From contig NZ_CP109273.1 of the NCBI RefSeq assembly GCF_045209745.1, positions 930,001-994,000 on the forward strand: DNA of 64,000 bases, read 5' to 3'. The stretch is from Micromonospora sp045209745 (GTDB lineage Bacteria > Actinomycetota > Actinomycetes > Mycobacteriales > Micromonosporaceae). Positions 18,223 to 26,663 of the stretch are shown piece after piece. The translations under genes were made by a program, and so were the position numbers. Position 1 is the stretch's first letter. The number at the start of each line of letters is the position of its first letter. The notes under the pieces are model-generated. The model did no database searches. It saw only the letters and a program-made list of their open reading frames with translations, and was not told where the DNA came from.

Positions 18223-20781
18223 GTGCCGGGAGTGCGCAACCTGACGCAGGTCGAGGCGACCGAGCGGGCCCGCCTGCTCAACGTGACGGGGTACGACATC
18301 AGTCTGGACCTGTCGACCGCCGTGCTGGCGGGTGACGGCCGCACGTTCCGGTCGACGACCGAGGTCCGCTTCCGCTGCGCCGAGCCGGGCGCGAGCACGT
18401 TCATCGAGCTGGCCGCCGAGTCGGTGCGCTCCGCGACGCTGAACGGCACACCGGTCGACCTCTCCGACTGGTCGGCCGAGAAGGGCCTGATCCTGTCCGA
18501 CCTGGACAGCGACAACACCCTGGTGGTCGACGCCGACTTCGGTTACTCCAACAGCGGTCAGGGACTGCACCGCACGGTCGACCCGGTGGACGGCGAGACG
18601 TACCTCTACAGCCAGTTCGAGACGGCCGACGCACAGCGGGTGTTCGCCTGCTTTGACCAGCCCGACCTGAAGAGCGTCTACACCTGGCACGCCACCGTGC
18701 CGGCGCACTGGCGGGCGGTGTCCAACATGCCCGTGCAGCGGGAGGAGCCGGCGGGTGAGGGGCTCAAGACGCTGCACTTCACCGAGTCGCCCCGGATGAG
18801 CACCTACATCACGGCGATGTGCGCCGGGCCGTACCACGAGGTGCGCGACAGTCACGACGGCATCGAGCTGGGGGTGTTCTGCCGGGCGTCGATGGCGCGG
18901 TATCTGGACTCCGACGACCTGTTCCTGATCACCAAGCAGGGCTTCGACTTCTTCCACGAAAAGTTCGGCGTGCGCTACCCGCTGCCAAAGTACGATCAGC
19001 TCTGGGTGCCCGACTTCAACGCCGGCGCGATGGAGAACTTCGGCTGTGTGACGCACGCCGAGTCGCACTACCTGTTCCGCTCGCAGGTCACCGACTTCGA
19101 GTACGAGCAGCGGGCCAACACGATCCTGCACGAGATGGCCCACATGTGGTTCGGCGACCTGGTCACCATGCGCTGGTGGAACGACCTCTGGCTGAACGAG
19201 TCGTTCGCCGAGTGGGCAAGCCACTGGTGCAACACCCACGCGACCCGGTTCAACGAGGCGTGGACGACGTTCCTGTCCATTCGGAAGAATTGGGGCTACC
19301 GGCAGGACCAGCTCTCCTCCACCCACCCGGTCTACACCGAGATGCCGGACATGGAGGCCGTCGAGGTCAACTTCGACGGCATCACCTACGCCAAGGGTGC
19401 GAGTGTGCTCAAGCAGCTCGTCGCGTACGTGGGCGAGGAGCCGTTCGTGGCTGGGCTGCGGGCATACTTCGGCAAGCACGCCTGGGGCAACGCCACCTTC
19501 GACGACCTGCTCACCGAGCTGGAGGCCGCGTCCGGCCGGGAGCTGCGCAAGTTCGCCGCGCAGTGGCTGGAGACCGCGCAGGTCAACACGCTGCGGCCGG
19601 AGGTGACGATCGGCGCGGACGGGACGTACGAGCAGGTGGTGGTGCGGCAGGAGGCGCCAGCGGCGTACCCGACGCTGCGGACGCACCGGATCGGCGTGGG
19701 CCTGTACGACCGCACCGACGGGCGGCTGGTCCGTCGTGAGCGGCACGAGGTGGACGTGACCGGCGAGCGGACGGACCTCGCCGAGCTGCGCGGCGTCCGG
19801 GCGGCCGACGTGCTGCTGCTCAACGACGACGACCTGAGCTACACCAAGCTGCGCCTCGACGACCGCTCGATGGTGACCGTGGTGCAGCACATCGGCGGCT
19901 TCGAGTCGTCGCTGGCGCGGGCACTGTGCTGGACCGCGGCATGGGACATGATCCGCGACGCCGAGCTGTCGGCCCGTGACTACGTTGCGTTGGTGCTGGC
20001 CGGGCTGCCCGCGGAGACCGACATCAACCTGGTCACCGCGACCCTGCGGCAGGCGACCACCGCGATCACCCTCTACGCCGACCCGGCGTGGGCGCCGACC
20101 GGCTGGGCCGACCTGGCCCGTACCGCCCGTGACGCGCTCGCCGCCGCCGAGCCGGGCAGCGGGTTCCAGCTGGCCTGGGCCCGCGCGTACACCTCGGCGG
20201 CCCGCTCCGAGGAGGACCTGGCCACGCTGCGCGGCTGGCTGGACGGCACCGGCATACCGGCCGGGTTGACCGTGGACACCGAGCTGCGCTGGTCGGTCCT
20301 CGGGGCGCTGGTGGCCAACGGCGCGGCCGGTGCCGCCGAGATCGAGGCCGAGCTGGCCGGCGACCGCACCGCCAGCGGCGAACGGGAGGCCGCGTACGCG
20401 CACGCACTGGTGCCGACGGCCGAGAACAAGGCAGCCGTGTGGGCGCTGCTCACCGGCGCGGAAACGCTGCCCAACTGGCGCCACCGGGCGCTGTTGCAGG
20501 GCTTCGCCCACCCGGCGCAGGTGGAGCTGGTCGCCCCGTACCGGGAGCGGTATTTCACGGCGGTGGGCCAGGTGTGGGCCACCCGGGACAGCGAGCCGGC
20601 GCAGGAGTTCGCCCAGCTGGCATACCCGATCTATCTGGTGGAGGACGACACGGTGGCGGCCACCGACGCGTGGCTGGCCGGTGACGGGCACCCCACCCCA
20701 CTGCGCCGGCTTGTCGCCGAGGGCCGCGACGGCGTGGTGCGGGCGCTCAGGGCCCGCGCGAAGGACGCCCAGCAGAGCTGA
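18223..20781 (+). CDS. pepN: aminopeptidase N (M1 family zinc metallopeptidase)
   Basis: An 852-residue cytoplasmic aminopeptidase removing N-terminal residues from peptides. The exopeptidase motif GAMEN is at 268-272. Zinc site HEMAH is at 303-307, with the third ligand Glu in WLNESFAEW near 326. An ERAP1-like C-terminal helical domain fills residues 530-850. The length is that of the actinobacterial PepN. GTG 18223 is chosen because GGAG lies 7 nt upstream, and the preceding frame is not protein-like. A long antisense frame across it is a GC-rich shadow. Confidence 0.95.
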   Translation: MPGVRNLTQVEATERARLLNVTGYDISLDLSTAVLAGDGRTFRSTTEVRFRCAEPGASTFIELAAESVRSATLNGTPVDLSDWSAEKGLILSDLDSDNTLVVDADFGYSNSGQGLHRTVDPVDGETYLYSQFETADAQRVFACFDQPDLKSVYTWHATVPAHWRAVSNMPVQREEPAGEGLKTLHFTESPRMSTYITAMCAGPYHEVRDSHDGIELGVFCRASMARYLDSDDLFLITKQGFDFFHEKFGVRYPLPKYDQLWVPDFNAGAMENFGCVTHAESHYLFRSQVTDFEYEQRANTILHEMAHMWFGDLVTMRWWNDLWLNESFAEWASHWCNTHATRFNEAWTTFLSIRKNWGYRQDQLSSTHPVYTEMPDMEAVEVNFDGITYAKGASVLKQLVAYVGEEPFVAGLRAYFGKHAWGNATFDDLLTELEAASGRELRKFAAQWLETAQVNTLRPEVTIGADGTYEQVVVRQEAPAAYPTLRTHRIGVGLYDRTDGRLVRRERHEVDVTGERTDLAELRGVRAADVLLLNDDDLSYTKLRLDDRSMVTVVQHIGGFESSLARALCWTAAWDMIRDAELSARDYVALVLAGLPAETDINLVTATLRQATTAITLYADPAWAPTGWADLARTARDALAAAEPGSGFQLAWARAYTSAARSEEDLATLRGWLDGTGIPAGLTVDTELRWSVLGALVANGAAGAAEIEAELAGDRTASGEREAAYAHALVPTAENKAAVWALLTGAETLPNWRHRALLQGFAHPAQVELVAPYRERYFTAVGQVWATRDSEPAQEFAQLAYPIYLVEDDTVAATDAWLAGDGHPTPLRRLVAEGRDGVVRALRARAKDAQQS

Positions 20782-20866
20782 GCAGGGAGTACGCGGCCCG
20801 GTGCCGGCGTGGGCGCGGGTCCTCGCCGGCCCCGGGCCATTATGGTTGCGGAAGGAGGTGGACGTG

Positions 20867-21430
20867 ATGGCACAGCCGACCTACCAGTGGCAGCCCCCGG
20901 AGCGGGGCTGGCGCGAGCAGGACCTGTCCGACCTGCCAGAGGATGGGAACCGCTACGAGATCATCGACGGGAGCTTGCACGTGACCCCACCGGCCGACGA
21001 CGATCACCACGAACTGGCCGACAGCATCCGGACGGCCATGGGGGCTGCGGCACCAGATGGGTGGCGGATTATTCGTGAGATCGGGCTACGGCTGCCGTCG
21101 GGCAATCTGATCCCAGACGTGACGGTGCTGAAGCCAAACACCCCACGTGGTGTGCGTTGGCATCAACCGGAGGGCGTTAGTCTCGTTGTCGAGGTGGAGT
21201 CGCCGACGAGCCGCCGACATGACCGCTTCACCAAACCCGGTCTCTACGCCGAAGCAGGCATTCCGCACTACTGGCGCGTGGAGCGAGGCGACTTCGGCCC
21301 GGTTGTCTACCGCTACCGCCTCATCAAGGACGTGCACTACGACCTGGTCGGCACCATCGGTCCGGACGACGCGGTGAGGGTGGACGAGCCGTGGCCGATG
21401 AGGTTGGACCCGAGCGCCTGGCCGCGCTGA
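20867..21430 (+). CDS. Uma2 family (DUF820) restriction-endonuclease-like protein
   Basis: A 187-residue protein with the PD-(D/E)XK fold of the Uma2/DUF820 family. Visible are NRYEIIDGSLHVTPPADDDHH, then LIPDVTVLKP (catalytic Asp), VSLVVEVESPTSRRHDRFTKPGLYAEAGIPHYW (the ExE/K-like core) and a C-terminal cap. A very strong ribosome binding site (GGAAGGAGGT) precedes the ATG. These proteins occur as many scattered copies in cyanobacteria and actinomycetes and their biological role is unknown. It ends at a bidirectional terminator. Confidence 0.85.
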   Translation: MAQPTYQWQPPERGWREQDLSDLPEDGNRYEIIDGSLHVTPPADDDHHELADSIRTAMGAAAPDGWRIIREIGLRLPSGNLIPDVTVLKPNTPRGVRWHQPEGVSLVVEVESPTSRRHDRFTKPGLYAEAGIPHYWRVERGDFGPVVYRYRLIKDVHYDLVGTIGPDDAVRVDEPWPMRLDPSAWPR

Positions 21431-21446
21431 GGCAGCCCCAACACAC

Positions 21447-21482
21447 CGAAGCCCGGCCCGCTTTCCAGCGAGCCGGGCTTCG
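21447..21482. terminator. bidirectional terminator (Uma2 gene / DUF5130 gene)
   Basis: An 11-bp perfect stem CGAAGCCCGGC (21447-21457) with 21472-21482. The 14-nt loop has an inner CGCT/AGCG stem. It lies between convergent stops at 21430 and 21500. Confidence 0.75.
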
Positions 21483-21499
21483 TCGATATGAGGAAGGGC

Positions 21500-21907
21500 T
21501 CAGCCCTTGCCGGCGTGGCTGGCGAGCTGGTCGAGGCCGTTGATGATGCCGCCGGCCAGATCGCCGCCGCTGAATGCGCCGGCCATGGAGAGCGCGGCCA
21601 GCCTGGCGTACGTGTCGGGGATGCGCTTGCGGGCGTACCGCCCGGTGACGATCTCCAGCTGACGCTGGTTGGGTGACACGGCGATCAGCACCGACTTGTC
21701 GGGGTCGGCGAGCTGGCGGTGCAGCCGCTGGGCGTGCTCACGGATGTGCTCGTCCAGACCGCCGACGAAGACCGAGAAGACCAGGCCGGTGCCCTGGTCG
21801 GCCAGGCGCAACGCCTCGTCGATGCGCAGCAGCTGGCGGGTTGAGAACGGCCCGTCCAGCACCTCGGGCGGTTTCGCCGGCCCGGCCTGCTTCTCACCAA
21901 CGGTCAC
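21500..21907 (-). CDS. DUF5130 family protein (TPM-like fold)
   Basis: A 135-residue soluble protein of the DUF5130 family, related to the TPM domain. Typical stretches are LRIDEALRLADQGTGLVFSVFVGGL, HAQRLHRQLADPDKSVLIAVSPNQR and LEIVTGRYARKRIPD. A C-terminal Gly-rich helix follows (AFSGGDLAGGIINGLDQL). GTG 21907 is the best start; it lies inside the end of the upstream gene (14-nt overlap), so translation is probably coupled. TPM-like proteins are thought to act near the membrane; the upstream membrane protein may be its partner. Confidence 0.8.
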   Translation of the reverse strand: MTVGEKQAGPAKPPEVLDGPFSTRQLLRIDEALRLADQGTGLVFSVFVGGLDEHIREHAQRLHRQLADPDKSVLIAVSPNQRQLEIVTGRYARKRIPDTYARLAALSMAGAFSGGDLAGGIINGLDQLASHAGKG

Positions 21908-22214
21908 TTGCGCCTCCGGTTCCACCGGCCGGCGTCTCGACGCTGGCCTGCTCAAGCTTGTGGCTGGTCAGCGCGGGCGCCTGCGCCCCCGCCGTCAGCG
22001 CGGTGCCGGCCGAGTCGGCCAGCTGCTCCGGGCGGCCCAGGAACCAGACCGGAGTGAAGTCGAAGGGCCGGCCCGGCCGGTAGCGCTTGGCACCACCGCC
22101 ACCGCCGGTGGCGCCACCACGGCTACCGGTGTACGACAGGCCGGCGATGACCAGCACCGCGGCCAACGGGATGCCGACGAAGACCAGCAACGTCTCGGTA
22201 ACAGACAATCCCAA
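21894..22214 (-). CDS. single-pass membrane protein coupled to DUF5130 protein
   Basis: A 106-residue protein. A hydrophobic helix (residues 5-25, VTETLLVFVGIPLAAVLVIAG) is followed by a Gly-rich linker, then a hydrophilic segment FDFTPVWFLGRPEQL and an Ala-rich tail. Such small proteins, often annotated as putative membrane or aa3-oxidase-associated proteins, occur with DUF5130 genes in actinomycetes. It overlaps the next gene by 14 nt, suggesting one operon. Confidence 0.75.
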   Translation of the reverse strand: MGLSVTETLLVFVGIPLAAVLVIAGLSYTGSRGGATGGGGGAKRYRPGRPFDFTPVWFLGRPEQLADSAGTALTAGAQAPALTSHKLEQASVETPAGGTGGASDRW

Positions 22215-22265
22215 CGCCCCCAGGCGGAAGAAGGACGACCTTGAACAACCGGGTCGGGTGGACGA

Positions 22266-23729
22266 TCATGATGCCGAGCGCCCGACTCCGTCGCCATTCA
22301 CGTTAGCGGAGTCAGCGGCCCGCCAGATTGCGGGGTGCCGATCCCATCCGTCACTGGAGTTTTCCAGTTGCGCAGCAGTCGCGATGAGCCGCGCGTCGGC
22401 GCCGTACCGGCCGGTGAGCAGCACCCCGACGGGTAGCCCGTCGGTCGTGGTGCCCAGCGGCAGGGAAACGGAGGGATCGCCGGTGACGTTGAAGATGGCG
22501 CAGTAGGGCGAGAACCGGCGTTGCCGGTCGAAGTCGGCCGCCGGGTCACCGTCGGCGGTGAACCAGCCGACGGGCGCCTGCGGGGCGGCCAGGGTGGGAC
22601 AGAGCAGCAGATCGACCCCGGCGGTGCGGTGGGCGCCGAGGCGGACCTGCGCCTGCAACTCCCCGAGAGTGGCGGCCAGGGTGCCGGCGGAGATCTCGGC
22701 GCCCCGGGCCCGCAGCAGCCGGGTCAGCGGCAGCAGCTCCGCCTCCCGCTGTGGCGGCACCGGGGCGAGCGCCAGCACGTACCAGAGGATTTCGAACAGC
22801 GGCCAGGCCGCCGGCCCGAGCGGCGGTGGCACCTCGACCACCTCGTGGCCGGCTGCGGTGAGCAGCGCGGCGGCCCGGTCCACGGCGGCCACGCAGTCGG
22901 GGTGCACCGGCTCGTCGACGAGCATCGGCGTGGTGAACCGGCCGACCCGCAGCGGGCCGGGCTCGGCCCGGCGCGCGGCGGCAAGGTAGCCGCCGGGCGG
23001 CGCGAGCGGTGGCAGGTAGGGCTCGCCGGGGACCGGGACGGCCATGACGTCGAGCAGCGCGGCGACGTCGGTGACGGTCCGCCCGAGCGGGCCGCTGGTG
23101 GGCAGACCGAACGCGCCGGAGCCGAGCGGGCCGCCGGAGACCAGGCCGCGGCTGGGCTTGTAGCCGACGAGGCCGCAGAGCGACGCCGGGATGCGCAGTG
23201 AGCCGCCGCCATCGGACCCCTGGGCGACCGGGACCAGCCCGGCCGCGACCGCCGCCGCCGCGCCGCCGCTGGACCCGCCCGCGGTGTACGCCAGCTGCCA
23301 CGGATTGCGGGCCGGGGGCGCGACCCGGCCCTCCGAGTAGAGCGAGCAGCCCAACTCGGAGGTGGTCGTCTTGCCCAGGCTGACCAGGCCGGCGGCCTTG
23401 ATGAACCGGACCACGTCGGCGTCGACCGGCGGGACGAAGTCGATGAAGGCGGCCGAACCGAAGGTGGTGCGGACCCCGGCGGTGAGCGTCAGGTCCTTGA
23501 TCGCGGTCGGTACGCCGTGCAGTGGACCGCGCTCCCCGACGGGCACGGCGTCGGCTGCGCGTGCGGCTTCTCGGGCCAGGTCCGGCGTGACCGTGACGAA
23601 TGCCCCCACGGTGTCACCGATGGCTGCCACCCGGCGCAGGTGGTGCTCGACCAGGTCGACGCTGGACAGCTCGCCGCGTGCGATCGCGGCGGCCTGCTCC
23701 AACGCGGTCAGGTCGTGCGGCTCGGCCAT
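22266..23729 (-). CDS. amidase (amidase signature family)
   Basis: A 487-residue cytoplasmic enzyme of the amidase signature family, which hydrolyses carboxamides. The Ser-cisSer-Lys triad is visible: Lys in TAIKDLTLTAG, cis-Ser in GGSSGGAAAAVAAG-like (TAGGSSGGAAA), and the nucleophile in QGSDGGGSLRIPA. ATG 23729 is chosen; a longer frame back to a TTG at 23900 runs into a palindrome and is rejected. The substrate is unknown. It lies downstream of the tryptophan degradation operon on the same strand, separated by a 24-bp palindrome. Confidence 0.9.
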   Translation of the reverse strand: MAEPHDLTALEQAAAIARGELSSVDLVEHHLRRVAAIGDTVGAFVTVTPDLAREAARAADAVPVGERGPLHGVPTAIKDLTLTAGVRTTFGSAAFIDFVPPVDADVVRFIKAAGLVSLGKTTTSELGCSLYSEGRVAPPARNPWQLAYTAGGSSGGAAAAVAAGLVPVAQGSDGGGSLRIPASLCGLVGYKPSRGLVSGGPLGSGAFGLPTSGPLGRTVTDVAALLDVMAVPVPGEPYLPPLAPPGGYLAAARRAEPGPLRVGRFTTPMLVDEPVHPDCVAAVDRAAALLTAAGHEVVEVPPPLGPAAWPLFEILWYVLALAPVPPQREAELLPLTRLLRARGAEISAGTLAATLGELQAQVRLGAHRTAGVDLLLCPTLAAPQAPVGWFTADGDPAADFDRQRRFSPYCAIFNVTGDPSVSLPLGTTTDGLPVGVLLTGRYGADARLIATAAQLENSSDGWDRHPAIWRAADSANVNGDGVGRSAS

Positions 23730-23855
23730 CCCGTCATCCTGCCGGCCGCCCAGCCCTCGGCGCACTCGACACGCGCCGACGACCGGAAACGGACCAACCG
23801 GACGTCCGAGAAAGCCTGCCCGGAGCACGACCCGCGCGCTCGGCCTACCTACCCA

Positions 23856-23906
23856 CAGATCTTGGACAGTTTCCGTTCGACGCGAACGGAAACTGTCCAA
23901 GATCTG
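23856..23906. repeat. perfect 24-bp palindrome with 3-nt loop
   Basis: The left arm CAGATCTTGGACAGTTTCCG plus TTCG (23856-23879) is an exact reverse complement of the right arm (23883-23906); the loop is ACG. It lies 43 nt after the last gene of the kyn operon and 127 nt before the amidase start. The arms have lower GC than the surroundings. It may be a terminator, a dispersed palindromic repeat or a miniature mobile element; only one copy is seen in this window. Confidence 0.9.
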
Positions 23907-23948
23907 CTCATGCCCGGCGGCGCGACGCCCGCGACAGGGCGGGCGCGA

Positions 23949-24950
23949 TTAGCCGTGCAGGAAGCGCAGGGCGTTGGCGGACAGGAGCTTGGCGCGCTGG
24001 TCGTCGGTGAGGAAGTCGGCGTCGTGAACGACCGCGCCGGCCGGGCGTTCGCCCAGCGGGTACGGGTAGTCGCTGCCGACCAGCACCCGGTCCTCCCCCA
24101 TGGTGTCGACCAGCAGCCGCAGCGCGGGCGGCGCGAAGACCACCGAGTCGACGCTGAACCGGTCGAGGTAGCTGCTGGGCGGGCCGGCGGACGCCCCACG
24201 GACCAGGTCGCCGCGGCGGTGCCAGGCGTTGTCGGCGCGGCCGAGCCAGAACGGGAAGCTGCCGCCGCCATGCGCGAAGCAGATCCGCAGCGTTTCCGGC
24301 ACCCGGTCGAAGACGCCGCCCAGGATCATCGCCAGCACCGACAGGTGCGTCTCGGCGGGCATCCCGGTGAGCCAGCGGGCCATCCACCGGTCCAGCCGCG
24401 GACCGCCCGGCATGTCCCATGGATGGACGAAGACCGGCGCACCCACCTCGGCGCAGTGCTGGAGGAAGGTGACCACGCTGGCGTCGTCCAGGTCCCGGTC
24501 GCCGACGTGGTTGCCGATCTCCACGCCGACGTGCCCGGCGGCCAGGCTGCGGTCCAGTTCGGCGCAGGCTGCGTCCGGGTCCTGCAGGGGCACCTGGCAG
24601 AACGGCACCAGTCGGTCACCACCGGCCGCGGTGACCTCCAGGGCCAGGTCGTTGAAGATCCGGGCGACCTTCACCGCCTGGTCGGCCGGGCGTTCGTAGC
24701 TGAAGAAGACCGGCGTGGGCGAGACCACCTGCACGGCCACGCCGTCGGCGTCCATGTCGGCCAGTCGTCGTGACGCGTCCCAGCACTCGGCGCCGATCGG
24801 TCGAAACTCCGTCTCCGCCACCATGATCATGGCGGCGCGCTCGGAGTCGACCCGCAGCCACGGCCAGCCGGACCCACCGCACGCCGCGCCGAGATCCGGC
24901 CACCCCTTCGGTACGACGTGCGTGTGCACGTCGACCACACCTGCCGGCAT
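23949..24950 (-). CDS. 2-amino-3-carboxymuconate-6-semialdehyde decarboxylase
   Basis: A 333-residue amidohydrolase-fold enzyme of the ACMSD family. It decarboxylates 2-amino-3-carboxymuconate semialdehyde to 2-aminomuconate semialdehyde. Metal ligands are visible: HTH in VDVHTHVVPKG (residues 8-10), His in FVHPWDMPGG, His in CFAHGGGSFPF, and Asp in LVGSDYPYP. It is the last of eleven genes in the tryptophan degradation operon; its ATG overlaps the stop of the dioxygenase gene by 1 nt (TGATG). The start at MPAGVVDVHTH fixes the family's usual length. Confidence 0.93.
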   Translation of the reverse strand: MPAGVVDVHTHVVPKGWPDLGAACGGSGWPWLRVDSERAAMIMVAETEFRPIGAECWDASRRLADMDADGVAVQVVSPTPVFFSYERPADQAVKVARIFNDLALEVTAAGGDRLVPFCQVPLQDPDAACAELDRSLAAGHVGVEIGNHVGDRDLDDASVVTFLQHCAEVGAPVFVHPWDMPGGPRLDRWMARWLTGMPAETHLSVLAMILGGVFDRVPETLRICFAHGGGSFPFWLGRADNAWHRRGDLVRGASAGPPSSYLDRFSVDSVVFAPPALRLLVDTMGEDRVLVGSDYPYPLGERPAGAVVHDADFLTDDQRAKLLSANALRFLHG

Positions 24951-25474
24951 CAGCCCCTGCCCGGGTGCAGGGTGCCGCAGTTGGCGCAGGTGCGGGCCTG
25001 CTCGTCGGCGTAGAACGCCTGGAACACCGGCGGCAGATCGGCGGCGATGTCGCGGACCTGCAACTCGACCTCGTGGACCTTGCTGCCGCACTCGGGGCAG
25101 TACCACTGGAACGTCTCCAGCGTGCCCTCCTCGCGGACCCGCTCGACGACCACACCGATCGAGCCGGCCTCCGGCCGCTGCGGCGAGTGCGGGGTGTTGC
25201 GCGGCAGCATCCACATCTGCCCCTCGCGCACGTGCACCGTACGCGGCCCCTCCGGGGTCATCAGGTTGATGTGCATGTTGCCCTTGACCTGGTAGAAGAA
25301 CTCCTCGTACGGGTCCACGTGGAAGTCGGTGCGCTGGTTGGGCCCGCCCACGACCATCACGATGAAGTCGTCCCCGCCCGGGAACATCTCCTTGTTGCCC
25401 ACCGGCGGCTTCAACAGGTGCTGGTTGTCCGCGATCCAGCCCGGAAAGCTGAACGGTTCGGCGATCTCACTCAC
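24950..25474 (-). CDS. 3-hydroxyanthranilate 3,4-dioxygenase
   Basis: A 174-residue cupin dioxygenase opening the ring of 3-hydroxyanthranilate to 2-amino-3-carboxymuconate semialdehyde. The iron site lies in DFHVDPYEEFFYQVKGN (His, Glu) and the second His in MLPRNTPHSPQRP. A C-terminal rubredoxin-like site has two CxxC pairs (CPEC and CANC), typical of the bacterial enzyme. GTG 25474 overlaps the upstream stop by 4 nt (GTGA). It is followed directly by the decarboxylase that removes its unstable product. Confidence 0.94.
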   Translation of the reverse strand: MSEIAEPFSFPGWIADNQHLLKPPVGNKEMFPGGDDFIVMVVGGPNQRTDFHVDPYEEFFYQVKGNMHINLMTPEGPRTVHVREGQMWMLPRNTPHSPQRPEAGSIGVVVERVREEGTLETFQWYCPECGSKVHEVELQVRDIAADLPPVFQAFYADEQARTCANCGTLHPGRG

Positions 25475-25893
25475 GACTGACCTCCCGAGGGAAGAAGGGC
25501 CACGGCCTGGATCTCGATGAGCAGGTGCGGGTGCGGCAACTGGTGCACGGCCACCGTCGTGCGGGTCGGCCCCGACGCGTCGAAGAACTCCGCCCACACC
25601 TCGTTGTAGCCACCGAAGTCATTCATGTTGACCAGGTACGACGTCACCTGCACCAGGTCGGCGAGGTCCGCGCCGACCGAACGCAGCAGGTCCCGCACGT
25701 TCTCGATGACCGCCCGCGTCTGTACCCGGATGTCGAGGTTCGTCGTACCGAACTCGTCGACCGACACACCCGCGAAGCTGTTGTCCGGCCGCCGCGACGA
25801 CGTACCGGAGACGAAGACGAACCCACCTGCGACCTTGACGTGCGGGAACGCCCCCCGCGGAACGGCCTTCCCGGGCACCACCCGCGCGGTCAT
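25471..25893 (-). CDS. RidA-family 2-aminomuconate deaminase
   Basis: A 140-residue RidA/YjgF-fold protein. The family has known 2-aminomuconate deaminases in nitrobenzene and 3-hydroxyanthranilate pathways, converting 2-aminomuconate to 4-oxalocrotonate. Typical RidA stretches are VFVSGTSSRRPDNS, VIENVRDLLRSVGADLADLVQVTSYL and the conserved Arg in GPTRTTVAVHQLPHP. The operon context, between the dioxygenase and the oxalocrotonate decarboxylase, makes this assignment more specific than the generic enamine deaminase. It overlaps both neighbours by 4 nt. Confidence 0.88.
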   Translation of the reverse strand: MTARVVPGKAVPRGAFPHVKVAGGFVFVSGTSSRRPDNSFAGVSVDEFGTTNLDIRVQTRAVIENVRDLLRSVGADLADLVQVTSYLVNMNDFGGYNEVWAEFFDASGPTRTTVAVHQLPHPHLLIEIQAVALLPSGGQS

Positions 25894-26663
25894 GACGAGG
25901 CCCGCAGCGAGGCCGTGCCGAGCTTCTCCACGACCGCACGGACATGGACGCCAGGACGAAGCGGGACAGCCGCGGTGGCGGCGCCGGCCAGGAAGACCCA
26001 GCCGGCCTGCAACCGCACCCCGTGCCGGCCGGCCAGCCGGATGCCCTCGTCGAGGGCCCGACGCGGATCGCCGAGGATCGCCGCCGTCGAGCCGACCTGC
26101 GCGACCCGCCCGTCGACCTCCAGCAGCACGCCCAGGTTGTCCAGACCCGCCGGCACCGCCGACCACGGCCCGATCACGAACGCGGCGGCCGAGGTGTTGT
26201 CGGCGATCACGTCCGGCAGCGAGAAACGGAAGTCGGCGTACCGGGAGTCGATCAGCTCGATGGCCGGGGCGACCGCGCGGACCGCGCTGGCGAAGTCACC
26301 GACCGGTTCACCCGGCTCGGGCAGGCGGTCCAGCAGGAACGCCACCTCCGGTTCGACCCGGGGATGGATGTACGCGGCCGGGTCCACCACGCCGCCGTCG
26401 GGCACCCGCATCGCGTCGGTGAGCCGCCCCCAGATCACCTCGTCCACGCCGACCTGGACCATCTTCGCCCTGCTGGTCAGCCCCATCTTCAGCCCGACCA
26501 GCCGCTCACCGCGTTCCAGCCGGCGCTGCACGAGCGCGGCCTGCACGCCGTACGCGGTCGGCACGTCGAGCCCCACCTCGGCGGCGAGTTGCGGGATCGC
26601 TGTGGCGGTGTCGGCGGCCTCGCCGAGTTTCGCCGCGACGCCCAGGGTGTCCACGCCGATCAT
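25890..26663 (-). CDS. 4-oxalocrotonate decarboxylase (2-oxo-3-hexenedioate decarboxylase)
   Basis: A 257-residue member of the hydratase/decarboxylase family (DmpH/DmpE fold). Expected role: decarboxylation of 4-oxalocrotonate to 2-hydroxypenta-2,4-dienoate. Visible blocks include GLKMGLTSRAKMVQVGV, the metal-binding HPRVEPEVAFLL region and ELIDSRYADFRFSLPDVIADNTSAAAFVIG. A second paralogue of the same fold occurs upstream (28647), and the assignment of decarboxylase versus hydratase rests on similarity pattern and gene order. It overlaps the aldolase stop and the RidA start by 4 nt each. Confidence 0.85.
   Translation of the reverse strand: MIGVDTLGVAAKLGEAADTATAIPQLAAEVGLDVPTAYGVQAALVQRRLERGERLVGLKMGLTSRAKMVQVGVDEVIWGRLTDAMRVPDGGVVDPAAYIHPRVEPEVAFLLDRLPEPGEPVGDFASAVRAVAPAIELIDSRYADFRFSLPDVIADNTSAAAFVIGPWSAVPAGLDNLGVLLEVDGRVAQVGSTAAILGDPRRALDEGIRLAGRHGVRLQAGWVFLAGAATAAVPLRPGVHVRAVVEKLGTASLRASS

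Noticed and set aside
18217..20691. Very long minus-strand frame opposite pepN
   Set aside because: It is the GC-rich antisense shadow of the M1 peptidase, with Arg/His/Gln-rich sequence and no recognisable domain.
23730..23900. Extension of the amidase to a TTG at 23900
   Set aside because: It would translate through the 24-bp palindrome and a Pro/Arg-rich stretch absent from the amidase family.
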